Assembly: GCA_902788575.1 (NCBI GenBank)
Contig: CADAKY010000006.1
Coordinates: forward strand, 1 to 64,000
Source: an uncultured bacterium
GTDB taxonomy: Bacteria; Cyanobacteriota; Vampirovibrionia; Gastranaerophilales; Gastranaerophilaceae
Length of the DNA: 64,000 bases
Direction of reading: 5' to 3'
Shown here in pieces: positions 18,808-26,999 of the stretch (position 1 is the stretch's first letter; every line of letters starts with the position of its first letter). The position numbers were made by a program, and so were the translations under genes. The notes under the pieces were generated by a model, which saw only the letters and a list, made by a program, of their open reading frames with translations, made no database searches and had not been told where the DNA came from.

Positions 18808-19446
18808 ATGGCAGAGAATTTTGAATTCCTAAAAAAAGTTGATAAAGATTTGTTTGAAATAATAAGCGATGCTGAAAATTTGTATCGCAATGAATTTTTC
18901 GAACAATGCATGACCCAGACCAGAAGGTTTGGTGAGATTGTATGCAAAAATGTTCTTGGAAGCAGACGCACAACTGAAATTACATTTGATTCCATGCTCG
19001 CAACTCTAAAAGATTGTTCACTCGGCGGAAATCTTCAGGAAAAAGAATTTGTAAATGATTTGTATTTCTTAAAAAAACACGGAAATGAAGCAGCGCATTC
19101 CTTCAAAGTTAAACAAGACGGCATGGAAGCTCTTGAATGCTTAAAAACAGCTTTTGAAGTTGCAATAAGTTATTGTGTATATTCCTGCAAAACTTCCCGC
19201 TCAATTTTGGATTTACAATACGATACCGAACTTTTACTTACAGGTAAAAAATCAAAAAAATCACTTGCACAAAAATACTCGGAAGAAAAAACAAAGAGTG
19301 AAAAGAAATCCAAAAATAAAAAAACGACAGTTCAATATTGCAGTGTAAAATCAGAAAAACGCGAAAAAAAGCATATCTTTTGGATTCTCGTCAGTATTTC
19401 CGCTTTGATTTCCGCTATAATGCTTTTATTTCTTTTAATAATTTAA
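18808..19446 (+). CDS. DUF4145-like protein with C-terminal membrane anchor
   Basis: A 212-residue protein. Residues 1-115 match the look of the DUF4145 module found alone or fused to restriction subunits: a helical domain ending in LKKHGNEAAHS. A lysine-rich linker follows (about 143-185), then one membrane helix at the very C terminus (FWILVSISALISAIMLLFLL), making it tail-anchored with the domain in the cytoplasm. GGCGGAG precedes the ATG. Its stop overlaps the stop of the convergent next gene in a shared TTAA. Function unknown. Confidence 0.7.
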   Translation: MAENFEFLKKVDKDLFEIISDAENLYRNEFFEQCMTQTRRFGEIVCKNVLGSRRTTEITFDSMLATLKDCSLGGNLQEKEFVNDLYFLKKHGNEAAHSFKVKQDGMEALECLKTAFEVAISYCVYSCKTSRSILDLQYDTELLLTGKKSKKSLAQKYSEEKTKSEKKSKNKKTTVQYCSVKSEKREKKHIFWILVSISALISAIMLLFLLII

Positions 19447-19919
19447 ATAACAGCCTCAAACTTGTCTGTCCTTGTACGCATTAAAGAAACAGCAGCCTGT
19501 GAATTCAGAAAATTCAACGCTCCCATAAAGCTTTTTTTGTTTGATAAAGCAGAACGTGCTTCTTCCATATTATTTTTAACAACAGAAGCTGTCATCTGTT
19601 CCTGAACAACTCTTCCTTGCTCAATTGCGCGCGGTTTAAGTTCTCTCTGAGGAAAACCTATCTCACTGCGAGGTTCTCGGGTTGGCTCTTTTATTTCTTT
19701 TGCTGAATTTTCTTTTGCTAATGCTTTTTCCTCTGCTGCCTGAACAATTTGGGAAAACGGATTATTTTTACTTACAAACGATTCTCTTGCAACATCCATA
19801 ACATCAGATTGAACAGTTTCATTCAGCGCCTGTGAGCGTTCGCGGGCACGATTGAATATCATCTCCTTAAGAGCATTTGCTTCGTTTCTGTTTACAAAAG
19901 AATTTAAGTTGTAGCTCAT
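19443..19919 (-). CDS. Unknown 158-residue protein
   Basis: No recognised domain. The protein is hydrophilic, with a charged, predicted-helical N-terminal half (NEANALKEMIFNRARERSQA), an alanine/lysine-rich middle and a disordered-looking E/P/R stretch around 75-105. No signal peptide. A good AGAGGA ribosome site precedes the ATG. The 3' end meets the upstream plus-strand gene in TTAA, where both stop codons share bases. Base composition matches its surroundings, so it is likely native. Function unknown. Confidence 0.65.
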   Translation of the reverse strand: MSYNLNSFVNRNEANALKEMIFNRARERSQALNETVQSDVMDVARESFVSKNNPFSQIVQAAEEKALAKENSAKEIKEPTREPRSEIGFPQRELKPRAIEQGRVVQEQMTASVVKNNMEEARSALSNKKSFMGALNFLNSQAAVSLMRTRTDKFEAVI

Positions 19920-19963
19920 ATAATCGTCCTCTTATATATATAAAAACACAAATGTTAAGAAAA

Positions 19964-19994
19964 TTGACAAAGCGATATATAAATTATATATAAT
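19964..19994 (+). promoter_or_regulatory. Strong sigma-70-type promoter
   Basis: A perfect TTGACA (19964-19969) is followed by TATATA (19987-19992, 17-base spacing) merging into TATAAT (19989-19994, 19-base spacing). It fires into a 290-base stretch without a long gene, upstream of the ECF sigma gene. Confidence 0.65.
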
Positions 19995-20020
19995 TGTTAC
20001 ATAACTTAACATTTCCGAGC

Positions 20021-20140
20021 ATGGCGCTTTTGAATAGCATTATTAACTCTTTTCGGAGTTTTTATCAAAATAATCGGTTTAAAAAGGTTGAATTTATTGA
20101 TTTTATTATTTGTTTTTTTGCGGGTTTTGATGTACAATAA
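20021..20140 (+). CDS. Candidate 39-residue small protein
   Basis: An ATG-started frame of 39 codons beginning about 20 bases after the expected start point of the strong promoter at 19964. The product would start MALLNSIINSFRSFY and be hydrophobic and aromatic in its second half. There is no clear Shine-Dalgarno. It could be a leader peptide, a small membrane-active protein, or chance. The only support is the promoter and position. Confidence 0.25.
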   Translation: MALLNSIINSFRSFYQNNRFKKVEFIDFIICFFAGFDVQ

Positions 20141-20175
20141 AATTGCTATTTATATTTCGGCTAGTGTAAAATCTT

Positions 20176-20201
20176 AACAGGAAGGATTTAACCGACCTGT
20201 T
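20176..20201 (+). promoter_or_regulatory. Hairpin upstream of the ECF sigma gene
   Basis: AACAGG pairs with CCTGTT, and an inner GG/CC pair encloses ATTTAA; the AA/GA internal mismatch could form tandem purine pairs. TTCTTTT follows. It may be a terminator for the 19964 transcript or a leader element for the sigma gene. Confidence 0.4.
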
Positions 20202-20283
20202 TTCTTTTGCCCGATGATACACGAGACTATATGCCTGATTAGGGAATTTATTTATTTTGCGGGAATTTTATTATGTATTTGTT

Positions 20284-20853
20284 GTGATAAATTCCGCATA
20301 TAAATCAGAAAGTTTGAACACGCTAATCAAAGAGGCGCAGAACGGTGATGTTCGCGCTTTGGAAGAACTTTTGCGCCGGATACAGAAAAATGTATTCGGT
20401 ATGTTCAGCTATCTTGCAGACAAAAGACAAGACGTTGCGGATTTAACACAGGAGGCGCTATTTAAGACAGCCCGTTCAATCAATACGCTCAAAGAACCCA
20501 ATGCCTTTAAATCATGGTTAAATCACATTGTTACAAATACTTATTATGACTATTTAAAAAAACATTCCCGCGATATAAATGAAGAACATGATGACAGCAA
20601 ATTGATGGAAATAAAGGATAAAATCGGATGTGAACCCGGTGAAAAATGTTTGTTTTCAGAGATGGACAAACTCATTAAGGCGGCGCTTTTGAGCCTTCCG
20701 AATGATTTAAGGATTGTTATTATTCTGAGAGAATACGAAGGTTTAAGTTATGAAGACATATCAAAAATAACCCAAACAACACTTGGAACCGTGAAATCCA
20801 GAATTTCAAGGGCGCGGCTAAAGTTGCAGAAAGAATTAAAAGAATTTATATAA
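20284..20853 (+). CDS. ECF-type RNA polymerase sigma factor
   Basis: A group IV sigma factor of 189 residues (198 if the TTG at 20257 is used). Region 2 includes RQDVADLTQEALFKTARSI; region 4 has a helix-turn-helix in YEGLSYEDISKITQTTLGTVKSRISRARLKL. No region 3 is present, as expected. Start GTG 20284 is chosen because the protein then begins where sigma-2 homology starts and TATGTA lies six bases upstream; the evidence is modest. The next gene, 13 bases downstream, encodes a zinc anti-sigma factor, the usual pairing. The inducing stress is unknown. Confidence 0.9.
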   Translation: MINSAYKSESLNTLIKEAQNGDVRALEELLRRIQKNVFGMFSYLADKRQDVADLTQEALFKTARSINTLKEPNAFKSWLNHIVTNTYYDYLKKHSRDINEEHDDSKLMEIKDKIGCEPGEKCLFSEMDKLIKAALLSLPNDLRIVIILREYEGLSYEDISKITQTTLGTVKSRISRARLKLQKELKEFI

Positions 20854-20866
20854 AAGGAGATATTTT

Positions 20867-21391
20867 ATGGAAATAACTTGTGTTCAGATGGATGTATTGC
20901 TATCGTTTTACATAGACGGAGAGCTTACATTATCTTTAAAAGATAAAGTTGAAGAGCATTTGCAAAAATGCCCGACATGCCGTGCAAAGTATAATATTTT
21001 GAGTTCCTTATTTAAAGATATGAGTGAAGAAACCGAAGAGGAAGAACCATATCATACAAGACAGTACAAAAGTTTTCAGAACAATCTTTCCGCATACATA
21101 GACAATGAACTTTCACCGGAAGAGAATATCAAAATAAAGAAATATACTATTAATAACAAAAAAGCCCGCAAAGAGCTGGAGGATAATTATCAAATACGCA
21201 AATTAATGAAAAATTCTTTCAAAAAAGCAAAAGGCGAAACCAGACCTGATTTTTCAAAAAGCGTTTTGAAACAAATGAACCTTGAAGACAGAACAAATTT
21301 TTCATTTAATCCGCTTGTAAAAGTAGGATTTGCATTTTTTATGACTGTTCTTTTTCTGAGTATAATAATACTTTTTTCACTTTCGATGTAA
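20867..21391 (+). CDS. Zinc-finger anti-sigma factor, membrane anchored
   Basis: A 174-residue partner of the upstream sigma factor. The N-terminal domain has the ZAS/zf-HC2 pattern: FYIDGELTLSLKDKVEEHL then KCPTCR, giving H-x3-C-x2-C. A second, degenerate copy (SAYIDNELSPEE) follows near residue 77 without the zinc ligands. One membrane helix lies near the C terminus (VGFAFFMTVLFLSIIILFSL), so the sigma-binding domain faces the cytoplasm. Only five residues follow the helix, so there is essentially no periplasmic sensor domain. AAAAGGAG precedes the ATG, and the gene is cotranscribed with the sigma factor. Confidence 0.85.
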   Translation: MEITCVQMDVLLSFYIDGELTLSLKDKVEEHLQKCPTCRAKYNILSSLFKDMSEETEEEEPYHTRQYKSFQNNLSAYIDNELSPEENIKIKKYTINNKKARKELEDNYQIRKLMKNSFKKAKGETRPDFSKSVLKQMNLEDRTNFSFNPLVKVGFAFFMTVLFLSIIILFSLSM

Positions 21392-21453
21392 AAACAGAAT
21401 AAGAAGTAAATTGAAAGTGAGTAAAATTCAATAAATAAGATAACAGATAAGTA

Positions 21454-21651
21454 AGCGGCGTGCATCTTAGTGCGCGCCGCTAATTTACAGCTGCCTTCTA
21501 CACGAGAGAAGGCAGAAAATCAATTTGAACCGTAAGGGCGAAAATTAGATTTTCGAATGGAGGTCAAATTTTGGCAGACTGAAGTCTACCCTACGACTCC
21601 TCTCCGGCGGAAGAGGGCTCAGTTGTAGGCGACTGCAGAGCCGTACAACTG
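21454..21651. repeat. Cluster of intergenic hairpins (REP-like)
   Basis: Successive inverted repeats fill this gap and are richer in G+C than the surroundings: AGCGGCG/CGCCGCT (21454-21481), CTGCCTTCT/AGAAGGCAG (21491-21515), CGAAAAT/ATTTTCG (21539-21555), AGACT/AGTCT (21576-21587), CCTCT/AGAGG near 21599-21616, and CAGTTGTA/TACAACTG with an inner GGC/GCC (21620-21651), followed by GGGTGAGGGTT. No gene is seen. This looks like non-coding repetitive DNA between the anti-sigma gene and clpB. Confidence 0.65.
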
Positions 21652-21724
21652 TGGGTGAGGGTTTATCTTATTTATTGACCGGTTGAAGTTCTAAACCCAG
21701 AACAATAAGTTAATAAGAGTTAAG

Positions 21725-24319
21725 TTATTTCGAGAACTCTATTTCATCATCTTTTGTACCTATTTTAATAACATCGCCGTCAATAAACTTTTGCGCCAAA
21801 ATAAGTTTTGAAAGCGGATTTTCAACCAGTTGGCGAATTACACGTTTAAGCGGTCTTGCACCGTATATAGGGTTAAACCCTCTGCGAGCAAGAAGTTCTT
21901 TTGCATCTTCTGTAATCTCACAAGACATATTATGGTCGCCAAGTAATTTTTGCAGATGTTCTATCTGAATATCAACAATAGAAGACAATTGATCCATTGT
22001 TAAACCTTTGAAGAATATTGTTTCATCTACTCTGTTAAGGAATTCCGGTTTAAAGCGTTCTCTCATTACAGCGTTTACTTTTTCCTTTGTTTCTTCAAAA
22101 TTTCCGCCGGCATTATTGATAGAATCTTCCAAAATAATGTCGCTGCCGATATTTGAAGTCATAATGATAACCGTATTCTTAAAATCGACAGTTCTTCCTT
22201 TCGAATCCGTCAAACGTCCGTCATCAAAGATTTGGAGCATAATATTGAATACGTCAGGATGTGCCTTTTCAATCTCGTCAAAAAGAACTACCGAATACGG
22301 TTTTCTGCGAACAGCTTCTGTTAATTGTCCGCCTTCTTCATACCCGACATATCCTGGAGGCGCACCGACAAGCCTTGCAACGTTATGTTTTTCCATATAT
22401 TCAGACATATCAATACGAACAATAGCGTCTTCGTCATTGAACAAAAATTCTGCAAGAGTTTTTGCAAGTTCTGTTTTACCTACACCTGTCGGTCCCAAGA
22501 AAATAAACGTACCAATAGGACGTTTCGGGTCTTTCAATCCCGAACGCGCACGACGTATAGCGTCAGAAACAGTATTAACAGCTTCTTCCTGACCGATTAA
22601 TCTTTTGTGCAAAACATCTTCCATACGGAGAAGTTTTTGCATTTCACTTTCTACAAGCTTTGTAACAGGGATTCCCGTCCACTTGGAAACAATTGCCGCA
22701 ATATCATCTCCGTCAATTTCTTCCTTTAAAAGACGATTTTCGCTCTTTTCCTTACCCTGAATTGATTGAAGCTTCTTTTCTAAATCCATTAACTTGCCGT
22801 ACTTAAGTTCCGCAGCAGTCTGTAAGTCTGTATTGCGTTCAGCTTCAGCAATTTGGTTTTTGACTTTATCAATTTCTTCTTTTATGCCGGCTTCACCGGT
22901 AATTGTATTTTTTTCTACTTCCCACTGAGCTTTTAATTTATCAATTTTCCCCGCCAATTCGTCAATTTCGGAAGTCAATTTATCAATCTTTGCAATACTT
23001 TCCGGAGAAGTTTCTTTTTTGAGAGCTTCTCTTTCAATTTCAAGCTGAATTTTTTGTCTGAGCATAACATCAATTTCCTCAGGCATTGAATCAATTTCAA
23101 TACGCAAAGCGGATGCTGCTTCATCAATAAGGTCAATTGCTTTATCCGGTAAGAATCTGTCTGTTATGTATCTATCGGAAAGTTGTGCTGCCGCAATCAA
23201 AGCACTATCCAAAATTCTGACTCCATGGTGAACTTCGTACTTACCTTTCAACCCTCTCAAAATAGAAATTGTATCTTCTACTGACGGCTCATCCACAAGT
23301 ACCGGCTGAAATCTTCTTTCAAGAGCAGGGTCTTTTTCAATGTATTTGCGGTATTCGTTCACTGTTGTTGCGCCGATTGTTCTGAGTTCGCCTCTTGCAA
23401 GCATAGGTTTAAGCAGGTTTCCTGCATCCATTGAACCCTCTGTCGCACCTGCGCCGACTACTGTGTGAAGTTCATCAATAAACATTACAATTTCACCGTT
23501 TGATTCCTGAACTTCTTTTAATACCGCTTTTAACCTTTCTTCAAATTCTCCTCTGAATTTTGCACCCGCAACCAAAGCGCCTAAATCAAGAGAGATGAGT
23601 TTTACTTCTTTCAAACTCTCAGGGACATCCCCTCTTATGATTCTCTGCGCAAGTCCTTCTACTATTGCAGTTTTACCGACTCCGGGTTCTCCTATCAGCA
23701 CCGGATTGTTTTTTGTTCTTCTGTTCAAGACTTGAATAATACGTCTTACTTCCTCGTCTCTCCCGATTACGGGGTCAAGCTTACCCTTTCTTGCACGTTC
23801 CGTAAGGTCAGTTGAATATTTTTCAAGAGCCTTCATATTTTCTTCTGCATTTTTATTGTCCACTTTTTTGTTACCTCTTATTTTTTTCATTGCTTGTAAA
23901 ACCGAATTAGAATTAACACCAAACCTTTTTAACAGCTCGGTTATATTTACACCGCCTTCCAATTTTGTCATAGCAATCAATATACATTCTATTCCGATAA
24001 ACTCGTCTTTAAGCGTTTGTGCTTCTTGTGTTGCAATCTCTAAAAGTGCATTTGTATCGCGTGACAAAAACACCTGCTGTGAGGCATTCCCGACAGCTAC
24101 TGTCGGAAATTCCTTAATCTTTGAAACGATTTGATTTATAAAATTCTGATTAAGAAGTTTAAGCTCCTGCAAATAATCTTTTGCAATTCCTTTATCTTCA
24201 ATCATTGCAAGCATAATATGTTCAGGTTGAACTTCTGTATTTTTATAAAAATCTTTCTTTGCGTTTGCCGCAAAAATAATTTCCTGAGAATAGTTTGTAA
24301 ATTTTTCAAAATTAATCAT
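21725..24319 (-). CDS. clpB: ATP-dependent disaggregase ClpB
   Basis: A hexameric AAA+ chaperone that rescues aggregated protein with DnaK. The 864-residue product has the N-terminal Clp repeat domain, a first AAA module with Walker A GEPGVGKT near 203 and [14 protein letters not shown], the coiled-coil middle domain (about 400-530), and a second AAA module with GPTGVGKT near 606 and [11 protein letters not shown]. The frame opens at 24337 but CGGAG lies nine bases before the ATG at 24319. Complete and of typical length. No heat-shock operator is recognised upstream. Confidence 0.96.
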   Translation of the reverse strand: MINFEKFTNYSQEIIFAANAKKDFYKNTEVQPEHIMLAMIEDKGIAKDYLQELKLLNQNFINQIVSKIKEFPTVAVGNASQQVFLSRDTNALLEIATQEAQTLKDEFIGIECILIAMTKLEGGVNITELLKRFGVNSNSVLQAMKKIRGNKKVDNKNAEENMKALEKYSTDLTERARKGKLDPVIGRDEEVRRIIQVLNRRTKNNPVLIGEPGVGKTAIVEGLAQRIIRGDVPESLKEVKLISLDLGALVAGAKFRGEFEERLKAVLKEVQESNGEIVMFIDELHTVVGAGATEGSMDAGNLLKPMLARGELRTIGATTVNEYRKYIEKDPALERRFQPVLVDEPSVEDTISILRGLKGKYEVHHGVRILDSALIAAAQLSDRYITDRFLPDKAIDLIDEAASALRIEIDSMPEEIDVMLRQKIQLEIEREALKKETSPESIAKIDKLTSEIDELAGKIDKLKAQWEVEKNTITGEAGIKEEIDKVKNQIAEAERNTDLQTAAELKYGKLMDLEKKLQSIQGKEKSENRLLKEEIDGDDIAAIVSKWTGIPVTKLVESEMQKLLRMEDVLHKRLIGQEEAVNTVSDAIRRARSGLKDPKRPIGTFIFLGPTGVGKTELAKTLAEFLFNDEDAIVRIDMSEYMEKHNVARLVGAPPGYVGYEEGGQLTEAVRRKPYSVVLFDEIEKAHPDVFNIMLQIFDDGRLTDSKGRTVDFKNTVIIMTSNIGSDIILEDSINNAGGNFEETKEKVNAVMRERFKPEFLNRVDETIFFKGLTMDQLSSIVDIQIEHLQKLLGDHNMSCEITEDAKELLARRGFNPIYGARPLKRVIRQLVENPLSKLILAQKFIDGDVIKIGTKDDEIEFSK

Positions 24320-24464
24320 AATTTTAACTCCGTACATTATTATTTTAATGTCATTTTCAAAAAATCAAGAAAATTTAACGGAAAATTAATAATTCAGAAA
24401 AACTTATGCACAACAAAACCTCCAAAAGGCAATGTCAGAAAACATTTGCACCAGAATTTCCAAA

Positions 24465-25544
24465 TTACATATTTTTATCAACTACAACTTTATGAAGTCC
24501 TTTAGGATGGTCTACATTCCTGTGAAGTTTTAATGCGATTTCCAGCGCAAGCTGCTGGCAAATTAGAACATTTGCAAACATTTGCTGAATCTCATTTTCA
24601 CATTCAACATTTATATGAAAATCAGGACAAATTTTATCCGAACTCCGCCCGATTACGACAAGGTATGGATTGTAGTCTTTTTTAATTTTATTCAAATTAT
24701 CAACAGAACGCGAAGGAATTTCGTCTACAGCAATGTATATAAGTGTAGATTTGTTATTCAAAACGGCAACATGCCCGTGCATAAATTCTCCCAGAATTGC
24801 AGCTGAAATATTTTTGTAAGAAGTCTCTTTTGTCTTTAGAGCAGCCTCTTTTGCAAGAGAATAAGAAATTCCGTCTGCGGTTATAATTATAACATTTTCT
24901 TTTTTGAGTTTCTGTGCAAGTTTCTTTATCTCATCGCGCTTTGCCAACGCTTTTTCCAAAATAATAGGAAGATGAATGAGAGAATCTTTGTATTTTTGTG
25001 TTCCCTCCGTACCGTTTACGTTTTCAATAAGTTTGAGCGATATAAGTATGAGACAGAGCATTTGAGACGTAAATGACTTTGTTGCGGCAATTCCCTGTTC
25101 AACTCCGGCAAAACACGCAACTTTGTAGTCGCATTTTTTCCAAATTGTTGAGTTTTCGTTGTTTGTAATGCAAAGAGTTGCAAGTCCGGCTTTTTCTTTA
25201 ACCATATCAACAGCTTTGAGGGTATCACTGGTTTCGCCTGACTGTGTAATAAAGATATAGAGCGTGTTTTCATCATGAGGTATTACGCTTTTTAAGAGAA
25301 ATTCACTTGAATAAATTGCACGGGATTCTATACCGGAAAATTTTTCAAGTAAATCTACCGCAAACCTTGCACAATGGTATGAAGAACCGCTTGCTACAAG
25401 AACAATTTTTCTTATATGAGACGGTAAATCAATTTTAATCTCTCCTGTTTCAGGATTTATATACCTCATAAGAATATACGGGACAATCTTTGCCTGTTCT
25501 GCAATTTCCGTTTCCATATTGGTTTTAGGCTTTTTGAAAAACAT
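24465..25544 (-). CDS. GlmS-like double SIS-domain isomerase lacking the glutaminase
   Basis: A 359-residue protein with two SIS domains equal to the isomerase half of GlmS. Signature pieces are VLVASGSSYHCARFA, ITQSGETSDTL, GVEQGIAATKSFTSQ and GEFMHGHVAVL. The N-terminal glutamine amidotransferase domain is absent, so it cannot take ammonia from glutamine and more likely acts as a deaminase/isomerase (NagB-II, GlmD or FrlB type) on an amino-sugar phosphate. The family's C-terminal segment ends in a GlmS-like VDHPKGLHKVVVD. A GTG one codon upstream (25547) is an alternative start. It diverges from the YhaM-like gene. Confidence 0.88.
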   Translation of the reverse strand: MFFKKPKTNMETEIAEQAKIVPYILMRYINPETGEIKIDLPSHIRKIVLVASGSSYHCARFAVDLLEKFSGIESRAIYSSEFLLKSVIPHDENTLYIFITQSGETSDTLKAVDMVKEKAGLATLCITNNENSTIWKKCDYKVACFAGVEQGIAATKSFTSQMLCLILISLKLIENVNGTEGTQKYKDSLIHLPIILEKALAKRDEIKKLAQKLKKENVIIITADGISYSLAKEAALKTKETSYKNISAAILGEFMHGHVAVLNNKSTLIYIAVDEIPSRSVDNLNKIKKDYNPYLVVIGRSSDKICPDFHINVECENEIQQMFANVLICQQLALEIALKLHRNVDHPKGLHKVVVDKNM

Positions 25545-25587
25545 CACTCTCTTTACCTCACTTTTCTATTTTAACATAAAATTTGTA

Positions 25588-25596
25588 TGATATAAT
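25588..25596 (+). promoter_or_regulatory. Extended -10 of the YhaM-like gene
   Basis: TGA-TATAAT is a perfect extended -10. About 20 bases of leader carrying TTGGAGAAA separate the expected start point from the ATG at 25625. Confidence 0.6.
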
Positions 25597-25624
25597 CTTT
25601 ATTAAGATAAATTTGGAGAAAACT

Positions 25625-26455
25625 ATGTTTAGCACTGATATTATTTATGACGTCGTTACTTTTTCAATCGGAGATACAAAAGCAGGAACAAAAATGGGTA
25701 AACTACAACTAAAAGACCATAAAACAGAAGAAGTTCTGAACTGTATTCTCTGGGAAGAAGCTCTGAACAGAATGGATTCCAAGCTCTTTAGGAGCGGTAA
25801 CCAGCTCAGAATAGTATCAGGCTCTTTTAACGAAAAATATAATAACTGCCTTGTAACAGCATTGGAACTTATAAAAGAAGCCAAAACGGGGCTTGATGAG
25901 AAAGAACGGGAAGAAGAATTTTCAAAATTAGTTGAATACATTGAAAAAATTACGGACGAAAAATTAAAAGACTTTGTTTCCGGAATTTATAAAGAAAACA
26001 AAGAAAAAATATTAATCTCGCCTGCCGCAAAACTTATGCACCACAACTATATCGGCGGGCTTATGGTGCATACGCGGGAGTGCTTGAAATATGCAGATGC
26101 GGTTATGGATGCTGTTTTTCAAAGAATAAACCGCAATGATGTCTATGCTGCATGTCTTCTGCATGATATAGGCAAAATTTTTGAGTATAAAATTGATACC
26201 GAATCCGGACTGATAGATTACGACGAAGAATTCAGAAAAGAATGGATAACCCATTCACAATACGGGTTCTCATTATGTATGAATGCAGGGTTCAAAAAGG
26301 TTGCAAAAATGATAGCCGCACACCACGCAAGAGCAGATTGGGGTGCTATTGTAGACTTAAATGAAAAAGATTTGGAACCGATTTATTATTTGATTCACCA
26401 TATTGACGACCTTTCCGCAAAATTCGGAAAAATTAATGTTGCAATGCTCGGGTAG
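25625..26455 (+). CDS. YhaM-like 3'-5' exonuclease (OB-fold plus HD domain)
   Basis: A 276-residue protein with an N-terminal OB-fold (FSIGDTKAGTKMGKLQLKD, LNCILW) and a C-terminal HD domain: H in GGLMVHTRECLKYAD, HD in CLLHDIGKIFEY, and HH in IAAHHARADWG. This architecture matches YhaM of Firmicutes, a metal-dependent exoribonuclease/DNase that trims RNA ends. The earlier in-frame start at 25583 lies before the promoter; GGAGAAA points to 25625. Accessory island genes begin immediately downstream. Confidence 0.88.
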   Translation: MFSTDIIYDVVTFSIGDTKAGTKMGKLQLKDHKTEEVLNCILWEEALNRMDSKLFRSGNQLRIVSGSFNEKYNNCLVTALELIKEAKTGLDEKEREEEFSKLVEYIEKITDEKLKDFVSGIYKENKEKILISPAAKLMHHNYIGGLMVHTRECLKYADAVMDAVFQRINRNDVYAACLLHDIGKIFEYKIDTESGLIDYDEEFRKEWITHSQYGFSLCMNAGFKKVAKMIAAHHARADWGAIVDLNEKDLEPIYYLIHHIDDLSAKFGKINVAMLG

Positions 26456-26526
26456 AATAGAGTGGGTTTGTTAAAAACTAACCTGACTGCGGAATAACCG
26501 TCCAAATCTTCTTGGTAAATATAAAA

Positions 26527-26739
26527 TCACAGATTATCATCATTAACTTCGATTAAAATATCTTTAATTTTGCAATTAAAAAATTTTGAGATTACTTCCA
26601 GCATATTTAACGTATAATTGTAATGTTTTTCGCTAAATAATTGGTTTACCGTTTTTTTACTTAAACCTGTCGCTTTAATAATTTCTTCTTGTGTATATTT
26701 TTTTATCCAACGAACATTATATAAGTTAACTATATACAT
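26527..26739 (-). CDS. Small XRE-type DNA-binding regulator
   Basis: A 70-residue protein that is almost entirely one Cro/C1-type helix-turn-helix: YTQEEIIKATGLSKKTVNQLFSEKH, followed by NMLEVISKFFNCKIKDIL. The open frame continues to 26847, but the ATG at 26739 is preceded by TATACT and exactly six bases, a leaderless promoter, and the HTH domain starts right there. An inverted repeat TTCAAG-N6-CTTGAA (26755-26772) covers the promoter spacer and may be its own operator. It is divergent from the structured RNA and HEPN gene and may regulate them. Confidence 0.75.
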   Translation of the reverse strand: MYIVNLYNVRWIKKYTQEEIIKATGLSKKTVNQLFSEKHYNYTLNMLEVISKFFNCKIKDILIEVNDDNL

Positions 26740-26754
26740 ATTATAAGTATATAA

Positions 26755-26772
26755 TTCAAGATTATACTTGAA
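26755..26772. promoter_or_regulatory. Candidate operator of the XRE regulator
   Basis: Perfect 6-bp inverted repeat TTCAAG/CTTGAA with a six-base AT spacer, placed between the -10 (26746-26751, minus strand) and -35 positions of the XRE gene. Its location suits autorepression. Confidence 0.45.
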
Positions 26773-26786
26773 AAATAATAAGCTTA

Positions 26787-26834
26787 TTGTAAAGTAACAG
26801 TCGGTTTGAGAAGAAAGAACACATACTTTGAGAA
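26787..26834 (+). repeat. Dispersed repeat, copy 1
   Basis: About 47 bases built around GTTTGAGAAGAAAGAA match the minus strand of 57094-57140 with roughly eight differences. This copy lies between the XRE regulator and the promoter of the structured RNA. Confidence 0.6.
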
Positions 26835-26852
26835 TGTAAAAAGGCACAAGGG

Positions 26853-26881
26853 TTGTATTTTATATTTTGATACGTTATAAT
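26853..26881 (+). promoter_or_regulatory. Promoter of the structured RNA
   Basis: TTGTAT (26853-26858), 17-base spacer, TATAAT (26876-26881). Expected transcription start is near 26888, where the RNA's outer stem begins. Confidence 0.65.
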
Positions 26882-26887
26882 GAAAGT

Positions 26888-26983
26888 GTACTCAAGCTCA
26901 AATGAGATAGGGCATAAGCCTGCTAGACAGGTTCCCTTAGTACAAAAGCAAGTAAGTGTATGCTTTATGCATACACTTTTTTT
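26888..26983 (+). ncRNA. Predicted structured RNA upstream of the HEPN gene
   Basis: A predicted RNA of about 96 nt with its own promoter and terminator. GTACT (26888-26892) pairs with AGTAC (26939-26943) to close a junction that holds CTC/GAG (26897-26906) and a longer hairpin: GGG/CCC (26910-26912 with 26934-26936) around AAGCCTG/CAGGTT (26916-26933, one bulged G). A 10-bp terminator stem (26954-26963 with 26969-26978) and a run of seven T (26977-26983) end it. It stops just before the -10 box of the HEPN gene. The layout resembles structured RNAs reported upstream of AbiF-type HEPN genes; I could not compare consensus sequences. Confidence 0.6.
26954..26983 (+). terminator. Terminator of the structured RNA
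   Basis: AAGTGTATGC and GCATACACTT form a perfect 10-bp stem with loop TTTAT, followed by T residues to 26983. Confidence 0.85.
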
Positions 26984-26987
26984 AATG

Positions 26988-26993
26988 TATAAT
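26988..26993 (+). promoter_or_regulatory. -10 box of the HEPN gene
   Basis: TATAAT exactly six bases before the ATG at 27000, immediately after the preceding RNA's terminator. The HEPN gene can therefore be transcribed separately as a leaderless message. Confidence 0.6.
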
Positions 26994-26999
26994 ACAAGT

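Noticed and set aside
21392..21724. Coding gene in the GC-richer gap before clpB
   Set aside because: All frames are short or interrupted and the stretch is explained by stacked inverted repeats.
22008..22592. Long plus-strand frame opposite clpB
   Set aside because: It is the antisense shadow of a strongly conserved coding region, with no start signals of its own.
26880..26999. 40-codon extension upstream of the HEPN start
   Set aside because: It runs through the structured RNA and its terminator; TATAAT six bases before 27000 marks the true start.
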